Assembly (NCBI GenBank): GCA_963698885.1
Contig: CAVOSJ010000002.1
Span: 248,001-312,000 of the forward strand
Origin: JBARKJ01 sp963698885
GTDB taxonomy: Bacteria > Nitrospirota > JACRHJ01
Length of the DNA: 64,000 nt
Reading direction: 5' to 3'
This document shows, in pieces, positions 8,304 through 17,551 of the stretch; position 1 is the first letter of the stretch; the number at the start of each line of letters is the position of its first letter. Under the pieces are notes generated by a model that worked only from the letters and a program-made list of their open reading frames with translations, was not told the DNA's origin and did no database searches. The position numbers were made by a program, and so were the translations under genes.

Positions 8304-8332
8304 ATTTAAGCACTAAAGGCCAGGCAAGTCAA
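8304..8332 (-). promoter_or_regulatory. Predicted sigma-70 promoter for the hyp operon
   Basis: On the minus strand TTGACT (-35, 8332-8327) is separated by 17 bases from TTAAAT (-10, 8309-8304), about 38 bases upstream of the hypC start. Only the sequence match supports it. The divergent PHP gene starts at 8383. Confidence 0.45.
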
Positions 8333-8382
8333 GGAATTTTCCCTTGAATTCCGGAGTCTTTTGTGTTATTTTCGTAAATCTT

Positions 8383-9036
8383 ATGATAGACCTTCACACT
8401 CATAGCCTGTTCTCGGACGGCGTCCTCATCCCATCGGAACTGGTGCGCCGGGCGATGGTAAAAGGATACGAGGCAATCGCCATCACCGACCACGCGGACG
8501 GCTCCAATATGGATTTCATAATCCCGAGGATAGTCCGGGCTGCGGAGGACCTGTCGGGACTCATGCCTATAACGGTCATACCGGGGATAGAACTGACCCA
8601 CGTGCCGCCGGAGGCCATAAAGGAACTGGTGAAAATGGCGCGCCAGATGGGTGCGAAGCTGGTCGTGGTGCATGGGGAATCGCCGGTGGAGCCGGTAGCG
8701 GAGGGGACCAATAAGGCCGCGATAGCCGCCGGGGCGGATATTCTCTCGCATCCGGGGCTGATAAAGGCGCAGGACGCCTCTCTCGCGGCCAGAAAAGGCG
8801 TTTTCCTTGAGATAACCGCCCGGAAGGGGCACTCGCTTACCAACGGACACGTCGCAAAGGCCGCTATGAAAGCCGGGGCGAAGCTGGTATTGAATACGGA
8901 CGCCCATGAGCCGGGAGATTTAATCGACGACTCTTTTGCTTCGATTGTGCTGCTCGGAGCGGGGCTGGACTCTAAGGAATCCGCGATAGTTTTCAGGAAT
9001 TCGAGAGAGATCGTAAACAGGATACTCGGAGGGTAA
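8383..9036 (+). CDS. PHP-domain metal-dependent phosphoesterase
   Basis: 217 aa PHP-domain protein related to histidinol phosphatase and YcdX-type hydrolases. The metal-binding motifs are in order: DLHTHS at the N-terminus, AITDHAD, PGIELTH, VVHGE, LSHPG and LNTDAHEP. This set predicts a trinuclear metal site for phosphoester hydrolysis; the substrate cannot be told from sequence. ATG at 8383 puts the first HxH motif at residues 5-7; the reading to TTG 8344 adds 13 unrelated residues. Just downstream, after 4 bases, is a membrane TPR protein. Confidence 0.88.
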   Translation: MIDLHTHSLFSDGVLIPSELVRRAMVKGYEAIAITDHADGSNMDFIIPRIVRAAEDLSGLMPITVIPGIELTHVPPEAIKELVKMARQMGAKLVVVHGESPVEPVAEGTNKAAIAAGADILSHPGLIKAQDASLAARKGVFLEITARKGHSLTNGHVAKAAMKAGAKLVLNTDAHEPGDLIDDSFASIVLLGAGLDSKESAIVFRNSREIVNRILGG

Positions 9037-9040
9037 TGCA

Positions 9041-9796
9041 TTGACTACCTGGAGGAAGAGGACGGGTAAAAAGAAAGATCAGTTCACGGGGCCGGACGAG
9101 TTTCAGTCGTTCACGCAAAAAGCGCTCCTGTACGTTCAGGAGAACATCAATAAGTTCTACATCGGTCTTGCAGTCCTGGCGGTGGTGGTAATTGCGTCCG
9201 CTCTGGCCTTTATGGTTACGAAATCGGCGCATGAGAAAGACGCGGCCCGGATGACGGAGGCTCTCAAATATTACGACGTCAATGCCGCCCCTCCCGGAGA
9301 CAAGCCCATGGCCCCCGAGGAGCGTCTCAAAAAAGCCAGCGAGATTTTTGGACAATTATCCTCAAAGGGCGGCAAGCAGGCGGACCTGGCCCTTTATTAC
9401 CAGGCGAACGCCAATTTCGACATGGGCTTAGTGGATACAGCGATACAGGAATATAAAGAGCTGAAGGGGCGGACCAATGACCCGCTGCTGACCGCGCTTG
9501 CCGACCAGAGGCTGGCGTCGGCATACCTCGTGAAAGGGAACAGTAACGAGGCTGTTAATATCCTGAGCGCTGATTTAAAGTCCGACCGGAACTTCTTTAA
9601 GGACGAGGACCGCTACCGTCTGGCGAGGATACTGGAGCAGGGGGATACGAAGCAGGCGATAGATCAGTTGGAGGCGCTGTTAAAAGAATTCCCTGATTCT
9701 CCCTGGGCTTCCGAGGCGAAGCTTGAGTTGGCGAGGCTGACCGGGAATCCGGTAGCGCAGCAAGTCCCCGCCGGAGCCCCGCACCCGCGAATATAA
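9041..9796 (+). CDS. Single-TM tetratricopeptide protein (YfgM-like)
   Basis: 251 aa. The charged N-terminal cytoplasmic stretch (RKRTGKKK) is followed by one TM helix at about 42-62, then an all-helical periplasmic part with TPR-like repeats (QADLALYYQANANFDMG, DQRLASAYLVKGNSNEAV, DRYRLARILEQGDTKQAI). This layout resembles YfgM/Tol-Pal-associated scaffold proteins, but the precise role is unknown. TTG at 9041 follows GGAGGG. A perfect palindromic terminator comes 77 bases after the stop. Confidence 0.75.
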   Translation: MTTWRKRTGKKKDQFTGPDEFQSFTQKALLYVQENINKFYIGLAVLAVVVIASALAFMVTKSAHEKDAARMTEALKYYDVNAAPPGDKPMAPEERLKKASEIFGQLSSKGGKQADLALYYQANANFDMGLVDTAIQEYKELKGRTNDPLLTALADQRLASAYLVKGNSNEAVNILSADLKSDRNFFKDEDRYRLARILEQGDTKQAIDQLEALLKEFPDSPWASEAKLELARLTGNPVAQQVPAGAPHPRI

Positions 9797-9872
9797 AAGT
9801 CGTTCCCGCGCAAGTGCCGGGCAAGAAATAAAAGCATAAATCCATTCTGGGGTACGCGAAGAATCCGAATTG

Positions 9873-9906
9873 AAAAGGGCCTGCATGCAGGCCCTTTTAT
9901 TTTTTC
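9873..9906. terminator. Bidirectional intrinsic terminator
   Basis: A perfect 26-base palindrome (9873-9898, centre TGCA) built of an A4G3 arm and its complement is followed by A and a T-run to 9905. The A-tract upstream makes it usable from both strands. It sits between the converging TPR gene (+) and lytic transglycosylase gene (-). Confidence 0.9.
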
Positions 9907-9990
9907 GGGAAAGAGAGCAAAGGTGGAACCGCTACGGTCGGGACGACAGCGGCTTATGCCGCCGCCGGTATTATAGCGTCTGGCCTTTCT

Positions 9991-12103
9991 TTATTGACTG
10001 GCCGTTATCATAGAGTTGGCATTTGAAAGCTTCTCCCGGCTCACGCCGAACTTCTTGGAGATGCTCCAGAGTGTCACGTTCTTTACCTGGTACCTCTTCC
10101 TGCCCCTTCCGGGATCTTTTCTTAAGCGATGCGACTCTTTTATTGGATGAAGCCTTATGCGAATTTATCCGCTCGCCCGAAAGCGCCAGGGTCTGCCCCG
10201 CCTTTACCTTTCCGTGCCTTCCAAGGCCGTTCAGCCGGGCAAGTTTTGCGGCGGTGGTGTGGTGATGTTTCGCGATGGAGGCCAGGGTGTCCCCCTTTTT
10301 AACCCTGTAGGCGGAAGCGACGGCGGAATGAGTTTTAGCGTGATGGAGTCTGGACGAATGAGTCTCAGCGGCTCCCGATCATCCGAAGAGTCGGCAGAGG
10401 CTGTCCCGCCAGAGGCTGATTCGTCGGCATCGGCGACCGTTACTACAGGAGGGAGCAGAGAACCCAGTTCAATTTTTTTCGGCCCCGTTTTTTCTCCCGC
10501 CGCCGCGTCAGATGTTTCAGGCTGAGTCTCGGACTTGACATCGGGTTTTGATTCGTCTTCTTTTTTTGGCGGGGCTTGCGGTATTTCAGCCGCTATGATT
10601 AATCTTTCCCTCGGCACGAGGAGCCTTTTGCCCTTCCGGACCTTTGAGCTCGCCTTCAGGCGGTTCGCCGCCGCAAGCTTTGCGACCGGGACACCCAGTT
10701 TCCCGGCGATATTCTTTAAACTATCGCTTCGTCGGACGACGTAGCGGGCATTGGCGGCAAAAATTTTCGGCGTGGCAAAGCGCTCATTTTTCGGCAGGGC
10801 GTTATAAGCCGCCAGGAACGCTTCCTTTTTGCCCTTCGGTATCCTTAAGGTATAGGTCCTGTTCGGCGGGGTGCAGCCCTTTATCAGTTCGGGATTTAGA
10901 TCCTTTATTTCTTCTGTCGATACGCCGCAGCAGAGGGCGACCGTGCGGAGGTCCGTGCAGTGGTCGAGCTGGACCTCCTCGAAGACGAACGGCTGGTCGT
11001 ATTCAAGGTCTTTAAATCCAAAATTATCCGGGTTCTGGGCTATCATCCGGGCCGCGATGAATTTGGGCACATAATCTTTTGTCTCGGAAGGCATGTAGCG
11101 CGTCTTCCGGAGCTTCCAGAAGTCCTGGACTCCACCGGTCCTGGTGATGGCCCGCGCCACGTTGCCCTCACCCGCATTATAAGAGGCCATTGCCAGCGGC
11201 CACGAACCGAACATGCCGTACAGGTCCTTTAAATATGCCGCCGCCGCTTCTGTAGATTTTACCGGGTCGCGCCGCTCGTCCACCCACTGGTCGACTCTTA
11301 ATCCATACCTGGCCGCCGTGCCTCTTATGAACTGCCAGGGCCCGGACGCCTGGGCAATAGAATATGCCTTGGGGTTGAACCCGCTTTCGATGAGCGCCAG
11401 GAAAACCAGGTCCTCCGGCATGTAGTTCTCACGCAGGATGCTCTTCATAAGCGTCATGTACTTGCCCGAACGGGCAAGCCATTGCTGGAAATGCTTTCTT
11501 ACGGTTATCGAAAAATACTGCACGTCCCTTGCTACAGGGGCCAGCAGGCCGCCCCCTTCCGCCGCTTTCAAGTTGCCGAGCCCGGCTATGGCAGACGTTA
11601 CCGGCTGGACAGAGACGCCGACGGCCGGGGTGTCCGGCGATGATACGACCGTTGCGGTATCGTCTTTGACAAAACTGGATGGGGCCGCAGGGTCAGTGGC
11701 CGCAGAGTCGTCGGAAGCAGGGTCTGGGACGTTTCCCGCGGTGTCACTCCCTGCTTTGAGGCTTCATGGGCCGCATCGGGAGCGAGTAGCAGCGGGTTTT
11801 GCTTGCGCCGTGGAAGGGGCGGGAGCAGTTTTCTCTTCGGTTGCTGGATTTGCGGAGACGGGCTTAACTCTATCGTCCCCCGCTTGCAGGGGCTCCGCGT
11901 CCACGGACTGGCCAGCCTTCGCGGTTATCTGTCTGGCGTCGGCTATTAATTTGTTTATCGTCAACTTTTATAGTGCCTGCGGGTGAGGAGGAAACGGGCG
12001 TGGTTACGGTCCGAGTGGGAGCGGCATCATCGGCAAAGACATGTCCAGGAAAGAAAATAATGGCAGGCAAAAGCAAAGCCAAAAATCTCGCTTTAATGGA
12101 CAA
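9991..12103 (-). pseudogene. MltD-like LysM lytic transglycosylase, multiply frame-broken
   Basis: Pieces in several frames form one MltD-type murein transglycosylase. A signal peptide starts at TTG 12103 behind AGGAGGG. A Pro/Ala-rich linker follows in the next frame (from about 11964), interrupted by TGA at 11764-11766. The catalytic SLT domain runs in frame from about 11570 (ALIESGFNPKAYS, SYNAGEGNVARAI). LysM repeats follow: one in the main frame (YVVRRSDSLKNIAGKLGV, ending region 10231), one in a shifted frame (YRVKKGDTLASIAKHH, about 10300-10200), and one in a third frame (RYQVKNVTLWSISKKFG) ending at TAA 9991. At least four frame events are needed to join them, so it is a decayed gene or badly affected by indel errors. 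Confidence 0.8.
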
Positions 12104-12158
12104 TATATGCGCCCTCCTTTCAGACTTGTACTTTTAAAACCCTATCATTCCCGCGAAC

Positions 12159-12187
12159 AATATATGACACGGGACGGGATAAGTCAA
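12159..12187 (-). promoter_or_regulatory. Predicted sigma-70 promoter for the lytic transglycosylase
   Basis: Minus strand TTGACT (12187-12182), a 17-base spacer and TATATT (12164-12159), about 55 bases before the TTG start at 12103. Confidence 0.55.
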
Positions 12188-12241
12188 GGCCTAAACGAGT
12201 TAAAAATATTTAATACGCAGAAAAATGAAGCAGTTAGCCCA

Positions 12242-12270
12242 TTGACAGCCCCTGTTTAAAAGGGTATATT
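12242..12270 (+). promoter_or_regulatory. Predicted sigma-70 promoter for queE-ppx
   Basis: TTGACA (12242-12247), 17 bases, TATATT (12265-12270), about 50 bases before the queE ATG. It is back to back with the lytic transglycosylase promoter; the roughly 50 bases between the two -35 boxes could hold a shared site, but none is evident. Confidence 0.6.
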
Positions 12271-12320
12271 TGCTTCTTCCAGGGTAGTCAAAATTATTGT
12301 AATTATGGTAAAAATTAACA

Positions 12321-13064
12321 ATGAAGCCTGCCGGACGCATCAGCGAGATATTCGGGTCGTTTCAAGGAGAGGGCCCCTTCATGGGGGAGAGGCATATTTT
12401 CGTGCGCCTTTCGGGATGCAGCCTGGGCTGCGAGTACTGCGATACCTCCTATTCCCTCGGGGACGCAGACCTGGCATATATAGAGGAAGGGGCGGGAAAG
12501 CCGTCATCGCCTCTTAAAAACCCGTTATCAAGCCGGACCGTAATAGATGCGGTGCTTGCTCAGGAAATTTTTCCCGGTTTCAATTCAAAACTGAGTATTA
12601 CCGGCGGAGAGCCTTTAGAACAGCCGGAGTTCCTGCTCTGTCTGCTGGAAGAACTGGAAGGAAGGTTCGAAGTCCTGTTGGAGACCAACGGGATCCTGGC
12701 GGAGGCTCTTAGCGAGACAGTTGATTTGATAGATATTATAAGCATGGACTTTAAAATACCCTCCACTGCCGGTAAAGGGGAATTATGGGAAAGGCACAGT
12801 GATTTTCTGGATGCGGCCAAGGGTAAGGAACTGATAGCCAAGGTCGTGGTATCTTCCGGCACTCCTGCGGAAGAGGTGGAGACCGCCGCGAAAATACTGG
12901 CGAAATCCGCCCCGGACGCGCTTCTGGTCATACAGCCGGTGGTCCTGGCGGCAAGGTCCGGGCCGTCTCCGGAGATGCTATTCGAGTTTTATTCCTGCGC
13001 GAGACAGGTATTAAAAAACGTACGGGTCATCCCGCAAGTGCATAAAATCCTGGGGGTAAGGTAA
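12321..13064 (+). CDS. queE: 7-carboxy-7-deazaguanine synthase QueE (radical SAM)
   Basis: 247 aa radical SAM enzyme that converts carboxytetrahydropterin to 7-carboxy-7-deazaguanine in queuosine (preQ0) biosynthesis. The N-terminal EIFGSFQGEGPFMGERHIF is characteristic of QueE. The [4Fe-4S] cysteines are C33, C37 and C40 (CSLGCEYC, CX3CX2C), and SITGGEPLEQ is the SAM-binding GGE motif. No strong ribosome-binding site precedes the ATG, but the start fits family N-termini. The ppx gene starts right after its stop. Other queuosine genes are not in the window. Confidence 0.93.
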   Translation: MKPAGRISEIFGSFQGEGPFMGERHIFVRLSGCSLGCEYCDTSYSLGDADLAYIEEGAGKPSSPLKNPLSSRTVIDAVLAQEIFPGFNSKLSITGGEPLEQPEFLLCLLEELEGRFEVLLETNGILAEALSETVDLIDIISMDFKIPSTAGKGELWERHSDFLDAAKGKELIAKVVVSSGTPAEEVETAAKILAKSAPDALLVIQPVVLAARSGPSPEMLFEFYSCARQVLKNVRVIPQVHKILGVR

Positions 13065-14003
13065 ATGCCTCTTATCGCTTCGATAGATATCGGGACCAAT
13101 ACCGTAAGGCTTCTGGCGGCGGAGGTGCGGGATAATAAAATAGTGCGGGAGGCGCTCAACCTGCGCGAGACTACACGACTTGGCGAGGGGCTCAAAAAGG
13201 GCGGGAAACTAAGGCCGGAAGCCAGGGAAAGGACCATCCGGGCCCTTTCACGGTTTGCGCGTAAGATGTTGGATGCAGGAGTAAAGGGCGTGAGCGCGGT
13301 TGGGACGGAGGCTTTGAGAAAGGCCTCCGACGCCGTTGAATTTATAGAGGAAGCGCGGGAGAAGGCGGGGATAGACCTCAGGGTGATCTCCGCTGAAGAG
13401 GAGGCGCGGCTGACGCTTCTTGGCGTGCGTTCTGGTCTCAGCGCCCTTGCCCCGGAGGGCAAAAAACTGATAATTGATATCGGGGGCGGAAGCACCGAGT
13501 TCATACTGACCGAAGACTGGTCCAGGCATAAAGCGATCAGCCTTCCTGTCGGCGCCGTAAATCTTTTCGAGAGGTTCCTGCTGAACGACCCTCCCGTTAC
13601 GCTGGAGATGGCCGACCTGACTGCTTTCTGCGCCGGCCAGGTAATACCTCCGCTGAAGAATTTTTTGGCGGGGGTAAAGCCCCTCCTTATAGGAACGGCC
13701 GGGACCATAACCACCCTGGCGGCAGTAGACCTGGCGCTGGAACCCTACGATCCGCTGAAGGTCACGGGGTACTCTATTGACAGGGATAGAGTCGCGGTGC
13801 TGGAGGGGAGACTGGCGGGCCTTCCGAAGGAAAGCCGGAGGCTGATCGCGGGGATAGAGCCTGGGCGGGAGGATATTATCCTGTCCGGAACGGTGCTCCT
13901 GGGGGTGATAATGGACGCGGCCCAGGCGAATAAAATTACCGTATGCGATTCTGGTTTAAGGGAAGGTAACCTCTTGGATTTTTATGAGAAAAACGAGTTT
14001 TAA
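13065..14003 (+). CDS. Ppx/GppA-family phosphatase
   Basis: 312 aa ASKHA-fold enzyme of the exopolyphosphatase/pppGpp phosphohydrolase family. Motifs include ASIDIGTNTVRLL at the N-terminus, the glutamate-containing AVGTEALRKA, IDIGGGSTEF in the centre, and GTAGTITTLAA. The short length (about 310 aa, without the C-terminal HD-like extension) matches the short Ppx/GppA proteins common outside enterobacteria. It starts directly after the queE stop, so the two are probably cotranscribed. Whether it prefers polyphosphate or pppGpp cannot be read from sequence. Confidence 0.9.
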   Translation: MPLIASIDIGTNTVRLLAAEVRDNKIVREALNLRETTRLGEGLKKGGKLRPEARERTIRALSRFARKMLDAGVKGVSAVGTEALRKASDAVEFIEEAREKAGIDLRVISAEEEARLTLLGVRSGLSALAPEGKKLIIDIGGGSTEFILTEDWSRHKAISLPVGAVNLFERFLLNDPPVTLEMADLTAFCAGQVIPPLKNFLAGVKPLLIGTAGTITTLAAVDLALEPYDPLKVTGYSIDRDRVAVLEGRLAGLPKESRRLIAGIEPGREDIILSGTVLLGVIMDAAQANKITVCDSGLREGNLLDFYEKNEF

Positions 14004-14035
14004 GCTTCAGCTTACAGGGGGTTTTTTGGCTTTAC

Positions 14036-14089
14036 TTTGGTACTACTGTATGTTATTCTTTGTTTGGATGTTGCAATTATAGTACCAAA
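14036..14089 (+). repeat. 10-bp inverted repeat upstream of lptC
   Basis: TTTGGTACTA (14036-14045) and its exact complement TAGTACCAAA (14080-14089) are separated by 34 AT-rich bases. The right arm overlaps TATAGT (14078-14083), a good -10 candidate with no clear -35. It lies 27 bases before the lptC ATG, so it could be an operator or an mRNA stem-loop. No third copy was noticed in the window. Confidence 0.5.
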
Positions 14090-14115
14090 ACTTAAGGTCT
14101 CTGGCAGAAATTCTT

Positions 14116-14700
14116 ATGAAATATGCAGTTAGGGCAAAAATCCTCCTTGCAGTAACCATATTCGCCCTGCTTTCCGTAAGCGCCGCCTTCCTCATCTACA
14201 ATCCCGGTTTAATCAGGTCCGCTCCCAGAGCCGCTAAGCCTCACGTCCGACTTGACCAGGCTGAAGTGGTGATCGACGGCTTTAAGTTCGCCAGAAACGA
14301 CGGCATAGGCGAAAACTGGGCGCTGACGGCCAGGAAGGCGGAGATGAAAAAGGACACGGGGAAGGCCAACCTTACAGACCTGGAAGCGGTATATAACGCC
14401 AAAGGTGGCGTTGTTTTAAAACTGACGGCCGACAACGGCACTTACGACTCGAAGTCTAAGCGCATGGAGGCCGCGGGAAAGGATAAGGACGAGGTAGTTA
14501 TTACCTCGAGCAACGGCTACAGGATGACCTCTCCGACCCTGGCATGGGACGGGATTAAACAAGAGCTGAGTACGAAGGACAACGTAACGCTTTCAGGAAA
14601 GAATATAAAAATCGAAGGCAAGGGGATGGTCGCGAGATCAGACCTCCAGGAGGTAAAGATAACAGATGGGGTTAAAACTACTTTTACCCAGTCCCGTTAG
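14116..14700 (+). CDS. lptC: LPS export protein LptC
   Basis: 194 aa. One N-terminal TM anchor (about 8-27) is followed by a periplasmic beta-jellyroll of OstA-like repeats (LTADNGTYDSKSKRMEAAG, NVTLSGKNIKIEGKG). LptC bridges the LptB2FG transporter and LptA in moving LPS to the outer membrane. It is first in lptC-lptA-lptB-rpoN, a widely conserved order. The lptA start lies inside its 3' end (14666), giving a 35-base overlap. Confidence 0.88.
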   Translation: MKYAVRAKILLAVTIFALLSVSAAFLIYNPGLIRSAPRAAKPHVRLDQAEVVIDGFKFARNDGIGENWALTARKAEMKKDTGKANLTDLEAVYNAKGGVVLKLTADNGTYDSKSKRMEAAGKDKDEVVITSSNGYRMTSPTLAWDGIKQELSTKDNVTLSGKNIKIEGKGMVARSDLQEVKITDGVKTTFTQSR

Positions 14701-15372
14701 GACGGCGGGATTTGCGGTTTTCATAATTTTAATGGCCGCGTCAGCCGGCTTTGCCGCCGGAGCATAAACCGGCCGTGAAGAACGAGTCGCTGAACTCCAG
14801 GGAAACCCCGGTGGTCGTGACGGCAAGGTCGCTCTTCGCGGACAACAAAGCTAAAATCGTGACGTATAAAAAAGACGTGGTTGTAAAGAAGGGCGATATC
14901 ACTCTTTACGCGGAAGAGGTGGTTATCCACCTTAAAAAGGATGATAACGCCCCCGCGAAGCAGAAGTCCAGCGACAGATGTTTTTCAAGGTTCCGGCAAG
15001 ATAGACACCATCGTGGCGAAGGGCAACGTGAAGATAATCCAGCAGGACAAGACGGCCACGTCGGACGAGGCGACTTATTACAGCGCGGCGGACAAATTCG
15101 TTCTGACGGGCAAGCCCAGGGTATGGCAAGGGGATAATGTCCTCACCGGAACGACAATAACTTATGATATAAAGGATGACACTTTCCAGGCCGACGAGGC
15201 GAAGACCGTGCTGTACCAGCAGGGGGAGACGCCCGTAAAGGCGGCAGGGACAGAGGCGGAAAGCGCCGGAGGTGCCGGGGGGGCCGGGGGCGCGGAGAAG
15301 AAACCTGATGCAGCGCCCAAGATTTTTAAACCCGGACTGCCGAAGGGCTCGAAGGGGATTAATGTCAAATGA
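14666..15372 (+). CDS. lptA: LPS export protein LptA (two frameshifts)
   Basis: The gene is in three frames. From ATG 14666 (AGGAGG at 14648-14653) a signal peptide ending near SAGFAAG runs into a stop at about 14765. A second frame carries EHKPAVKNESL through VVTARSLFADNKAKIVTYKK to about 14975. A third continues DVFQGSGKIDTIVAKGNVKI to the TGA at 15372. At both joints removing one base gives a continuous OstA-fold periplasmic protein of about 234 aa, with a Gly/Ala-rich tail. LptA forms the periplasmic bridge for LPS. Its stop overlaps the lptB ATG as ATGA. The conserved sequence on both sides suggests indel errors in a functional gene. Confidence 0.85.
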
Positions 15373-16091
15373 AGACACTGTATACAAAAGGCCTCCGGAA
15401 GTCATACGGCGGCAGGAATGTTGTTAAGAGGGTCAGCATCACGGTCAGGACCGGCGAAGTCGTCGGACTTTTGGGGCCGAACGGCGCGGGAAAGACGACA
15501 ATATTTTATATGGTGGTCGGCCTTGTCCGACCGGACAAGGGCAGGGTATTCCTGGACCATCTGGAGGTTACGGAGCAACCTATATTCAAAAGGGCGCGCC
15601 TCGGGATGGGATACCTCCCGCAGGAGCCGTCCATATTCAGGAAGCTCACGGTTGAAGAGAATATAATGGCGGTGCTGGAGACTTTGGAGCTGTCCCGTTC
15701 CGAGAGGGAGGAGAGGCTGGCCGAACTTTTGGACGAGCTTAACCTGACGACTCTTGCGAAAGCCAAGGCGTACACGCTTTCCGGGGGCGAGAGGCGCAGG
15801 GTGGAGATAACGAGGGCCCTTGTGATGTCGCCCTCGTTTATATTGCTGGACGAGCCGTTCGCGGGGATAGACCCGATAGCAGTCATGGACATTCAGAAGA
15901 TTGTTTCAAGGCTTAAGGCTCGAGGAATCGGGGTCCTTATCACGGACCACAACGTCCGCGAGACCCTTGAGATTACCGACAGGGCATATATAATAAACGA
16001 GGGGACTATCCTGGAGGCGGGTACTCCGAGCGAGATATCCCAGAGCGAAAAGGCAAGACAGATTTACCTGGGTGAGAATTTCAGGCTTTGA
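15369..16091 (+). CDS. lptB: LPS export ABC transporter ATPase LptB
   Basis: 240 aa cytoplasmic ATPase that powers LPS extraction from the inner membrane with LptF/G (not in this window). Walker A GPNGAGKT (36-43), Q-loop at YLPQEPS, signature LSGGERRR, Walker B FILLDEPFAGIDP, and switch histidine in ITDHNVRETLEI, which is specific to LptB. Start ATG overlaps the lptA stop. Confidence 0.97.
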   Translation: MKTLYTKGLRKSYGGRNVVKRVSITVRTGEVVGLLGPNGAGKTTIFYMVVGLVRPDKGRVFLDHLEVTEQPIFKRARLGMGYLPQEPSIFRKLTVEENIMAVLETLELSRSEREERLAELLDELNLTTLAKAKAYTLSGGERRRVEITRALVMSPSFILLDEPFAGIDPIAVMDIQKIVSRLKARGIGVLITDHNVRETLEITDRAYIINEGTILEAGTPSEISQSEKARQIYLGENFRL

Positions 16092-16105
16092 GTTAGAGGT
16101 CGGAT

Positions 16106-17524
16106 ATGGCAATTGAGATGCGTCTGGATTTAAAGCTTGCGCAGAAGCTGGTGATGACCCCTCAGCTCCAGCAGGCCATCAAGCTCCTACAGCTCTCCAG
16201 GCTGGAGATGTCGCAGGTGGTCTATCAGGAGATGCTGGAGAACCCGGTCCTGGAGGACGCCAACCTTGAAGCGGACCAGGAGGACGCGGAAGTCAAAACC
16301 GATGACGAGCGGGTGGAAGGCGAAGAACAGAGGGCGGTTGATCTCTTCGACCTGAAGTGGGACAGCTACATGGACGGTGACGATAATTCCGGAGACGTGG
16401 CATATTTCCCGGAGGACGACGAAAAACCTTCATACGAGCAGACGCTTTCTTCTAAAGTGGGCCTCTCCGAGCACCTCGCGTGGCAGCTCAGGCTCGTCAC
16501 GACGACGGACCTTGAAAATAAGCTGGGCCAGATAATCATAGGCAATATCGACGAAGACGGCTACCTTCGGGATGTGACCCTGGAAGAGATCGCCGCCGCC
16601 GCGGAGGCCAGCGTAGGTCAGGCGGAAGCGGCGCTCAGGCTGGTGCAGGACCTGGACCCGCCGGGGGTGGCTGCCAGGGACCTCCGTGAATGCCTTTTAA
16701 TACAGGCCCGCCAGCTGGGACTCACGGGGACGATAGTCGAGGAGATAATCCATGACCATATGGAGGACCTTGAAAAAAAGAGATACAGCTTAATCGCCAA
16801 GGCGCTGAAGGTTACCATAAAGGATATCCAGCTCGCGGCGAATGCGATAGAGGCGCTGGAGCCGAAGCCCGGCAGACCCTTTGCGTCCTCCCAGGTGCAG
16901 TACATCGTCCCGGACGTATATGTGGTAAAAAAAGACGGGAGTTATGTGATACTCTTAAATGACGAGGGCATGCCCAGGCTCCGCGTCAGCCCGTTTTACA
17001 AGAACCTGATGACGCAGGGGGGTGACGAGGCGACGAAGGATTACATAGAGACGAAACTTCGGTCCGCCCAATGGCTCATCAAGAGCATCGAGCAGAGGAA
17101 CAAGACCATCTACCGTGTCGCGGAGAGCATAGTGGTCCGGCAGAAGGAATTCCTGGATAAGGGGATAGACTATCTAAAGCCCATGATACTTAAAGACGTG
17201 GCGGAAGATATAGGGATGCACGAGTCAACGATAAGCCGCGTCACGACGAGCAAATACGTCCATACGCCGCAGGGGATGTACGAGCTTAAATATTTCTTCT
17301 CCGGGAGCATCGCCAGCATAACAGGCGACGACCTCTCGTCTATTACCGTGCGCAACTTAATCCACAAGACCATAAACGAGGAGGACCCCAAAAATCCGCT
17401 GAACGACAGGCAAATAGTGAACATCCTCAAGTCGAAGAACATTGATATCGCCAGACGGACCGTCGCAAAATACCGGGGTGAGCTGAAGATGCCCCCCGCA
17501 AGCGCGCGCAAGAAGCCGTACTGA
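16106..17524 (+). CDS. rpoN: RNA polymerase sigma-54 factor
   Basis: 472 aa. Region I is glutamine/leucine-rich at the N-terminus (LAQKLVMTPQLQQAIKLLQL), followed by an acidic region II (about 50-105), the core-binding domain, a helix-turn-helix with DIGMHESTISRVTTSKYV, and the RpoN box ARRTVAKYR near the C-terminus. Sigma-54 recognises -24/-12 promoters and needs AAA+ activators. A GAGGT site precedes the ATG. It is followed by hpf and ptsN as in most proteobacteria; I saw no convincing -24/-12 site in this window. Confidence 0.97.
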   Translation: MAIEMRLDLKLAQKLVMTPQLQQAIKLLQLSRLEMSQVVYQEMLENPVLEDANLEADQEDAEVKTDDERVEGEEQRAVDLFDLKWDSYMDGDDNSGDVAYFPEDDEKPSYEQTLSSKVGLSEHLAWQLRLVTTTDLENKLGQIIIGNIDEDGYLRDVTLEEIAAAAEASVGQAEAALRLVQDLDPPGVAARDLRECLLIQARQLGLTGTIVEEIIHDHMEDLEKKRYSLIAKALKVTIKDIQLAANAIEALEPKPGRPFASSQVQYIVPDVYVVKKDGSYVILLNDEGMPRLRVSPFYKNLMTQGGDEATKDYIETKLRSAQWLIKSIEQRNKTIYRVAESIVVRQKEFLDKGIDYLKPMILKDVAEDIGMHESTISRVTTSKYVHTPQGMYELKYFFSGSIASITGDDLSSITVRNLIHKTINEEDPKNPLNDRQIVNILKSKNIDIARRTVAKYRGELKMPPASARKKPY

Positions 17525-17551
17525 CAAGGGCGAGAGCCAGGGAGGCAACAT

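Noticed and set aside
11764..11766. TGA inside the lytic transglycosylase as a selenocysteine codon
   Set aside because: It lies in a Pro/Ala-rich linker, there is no conserved cysteine there in such proteins, and other frame breaks surround it.
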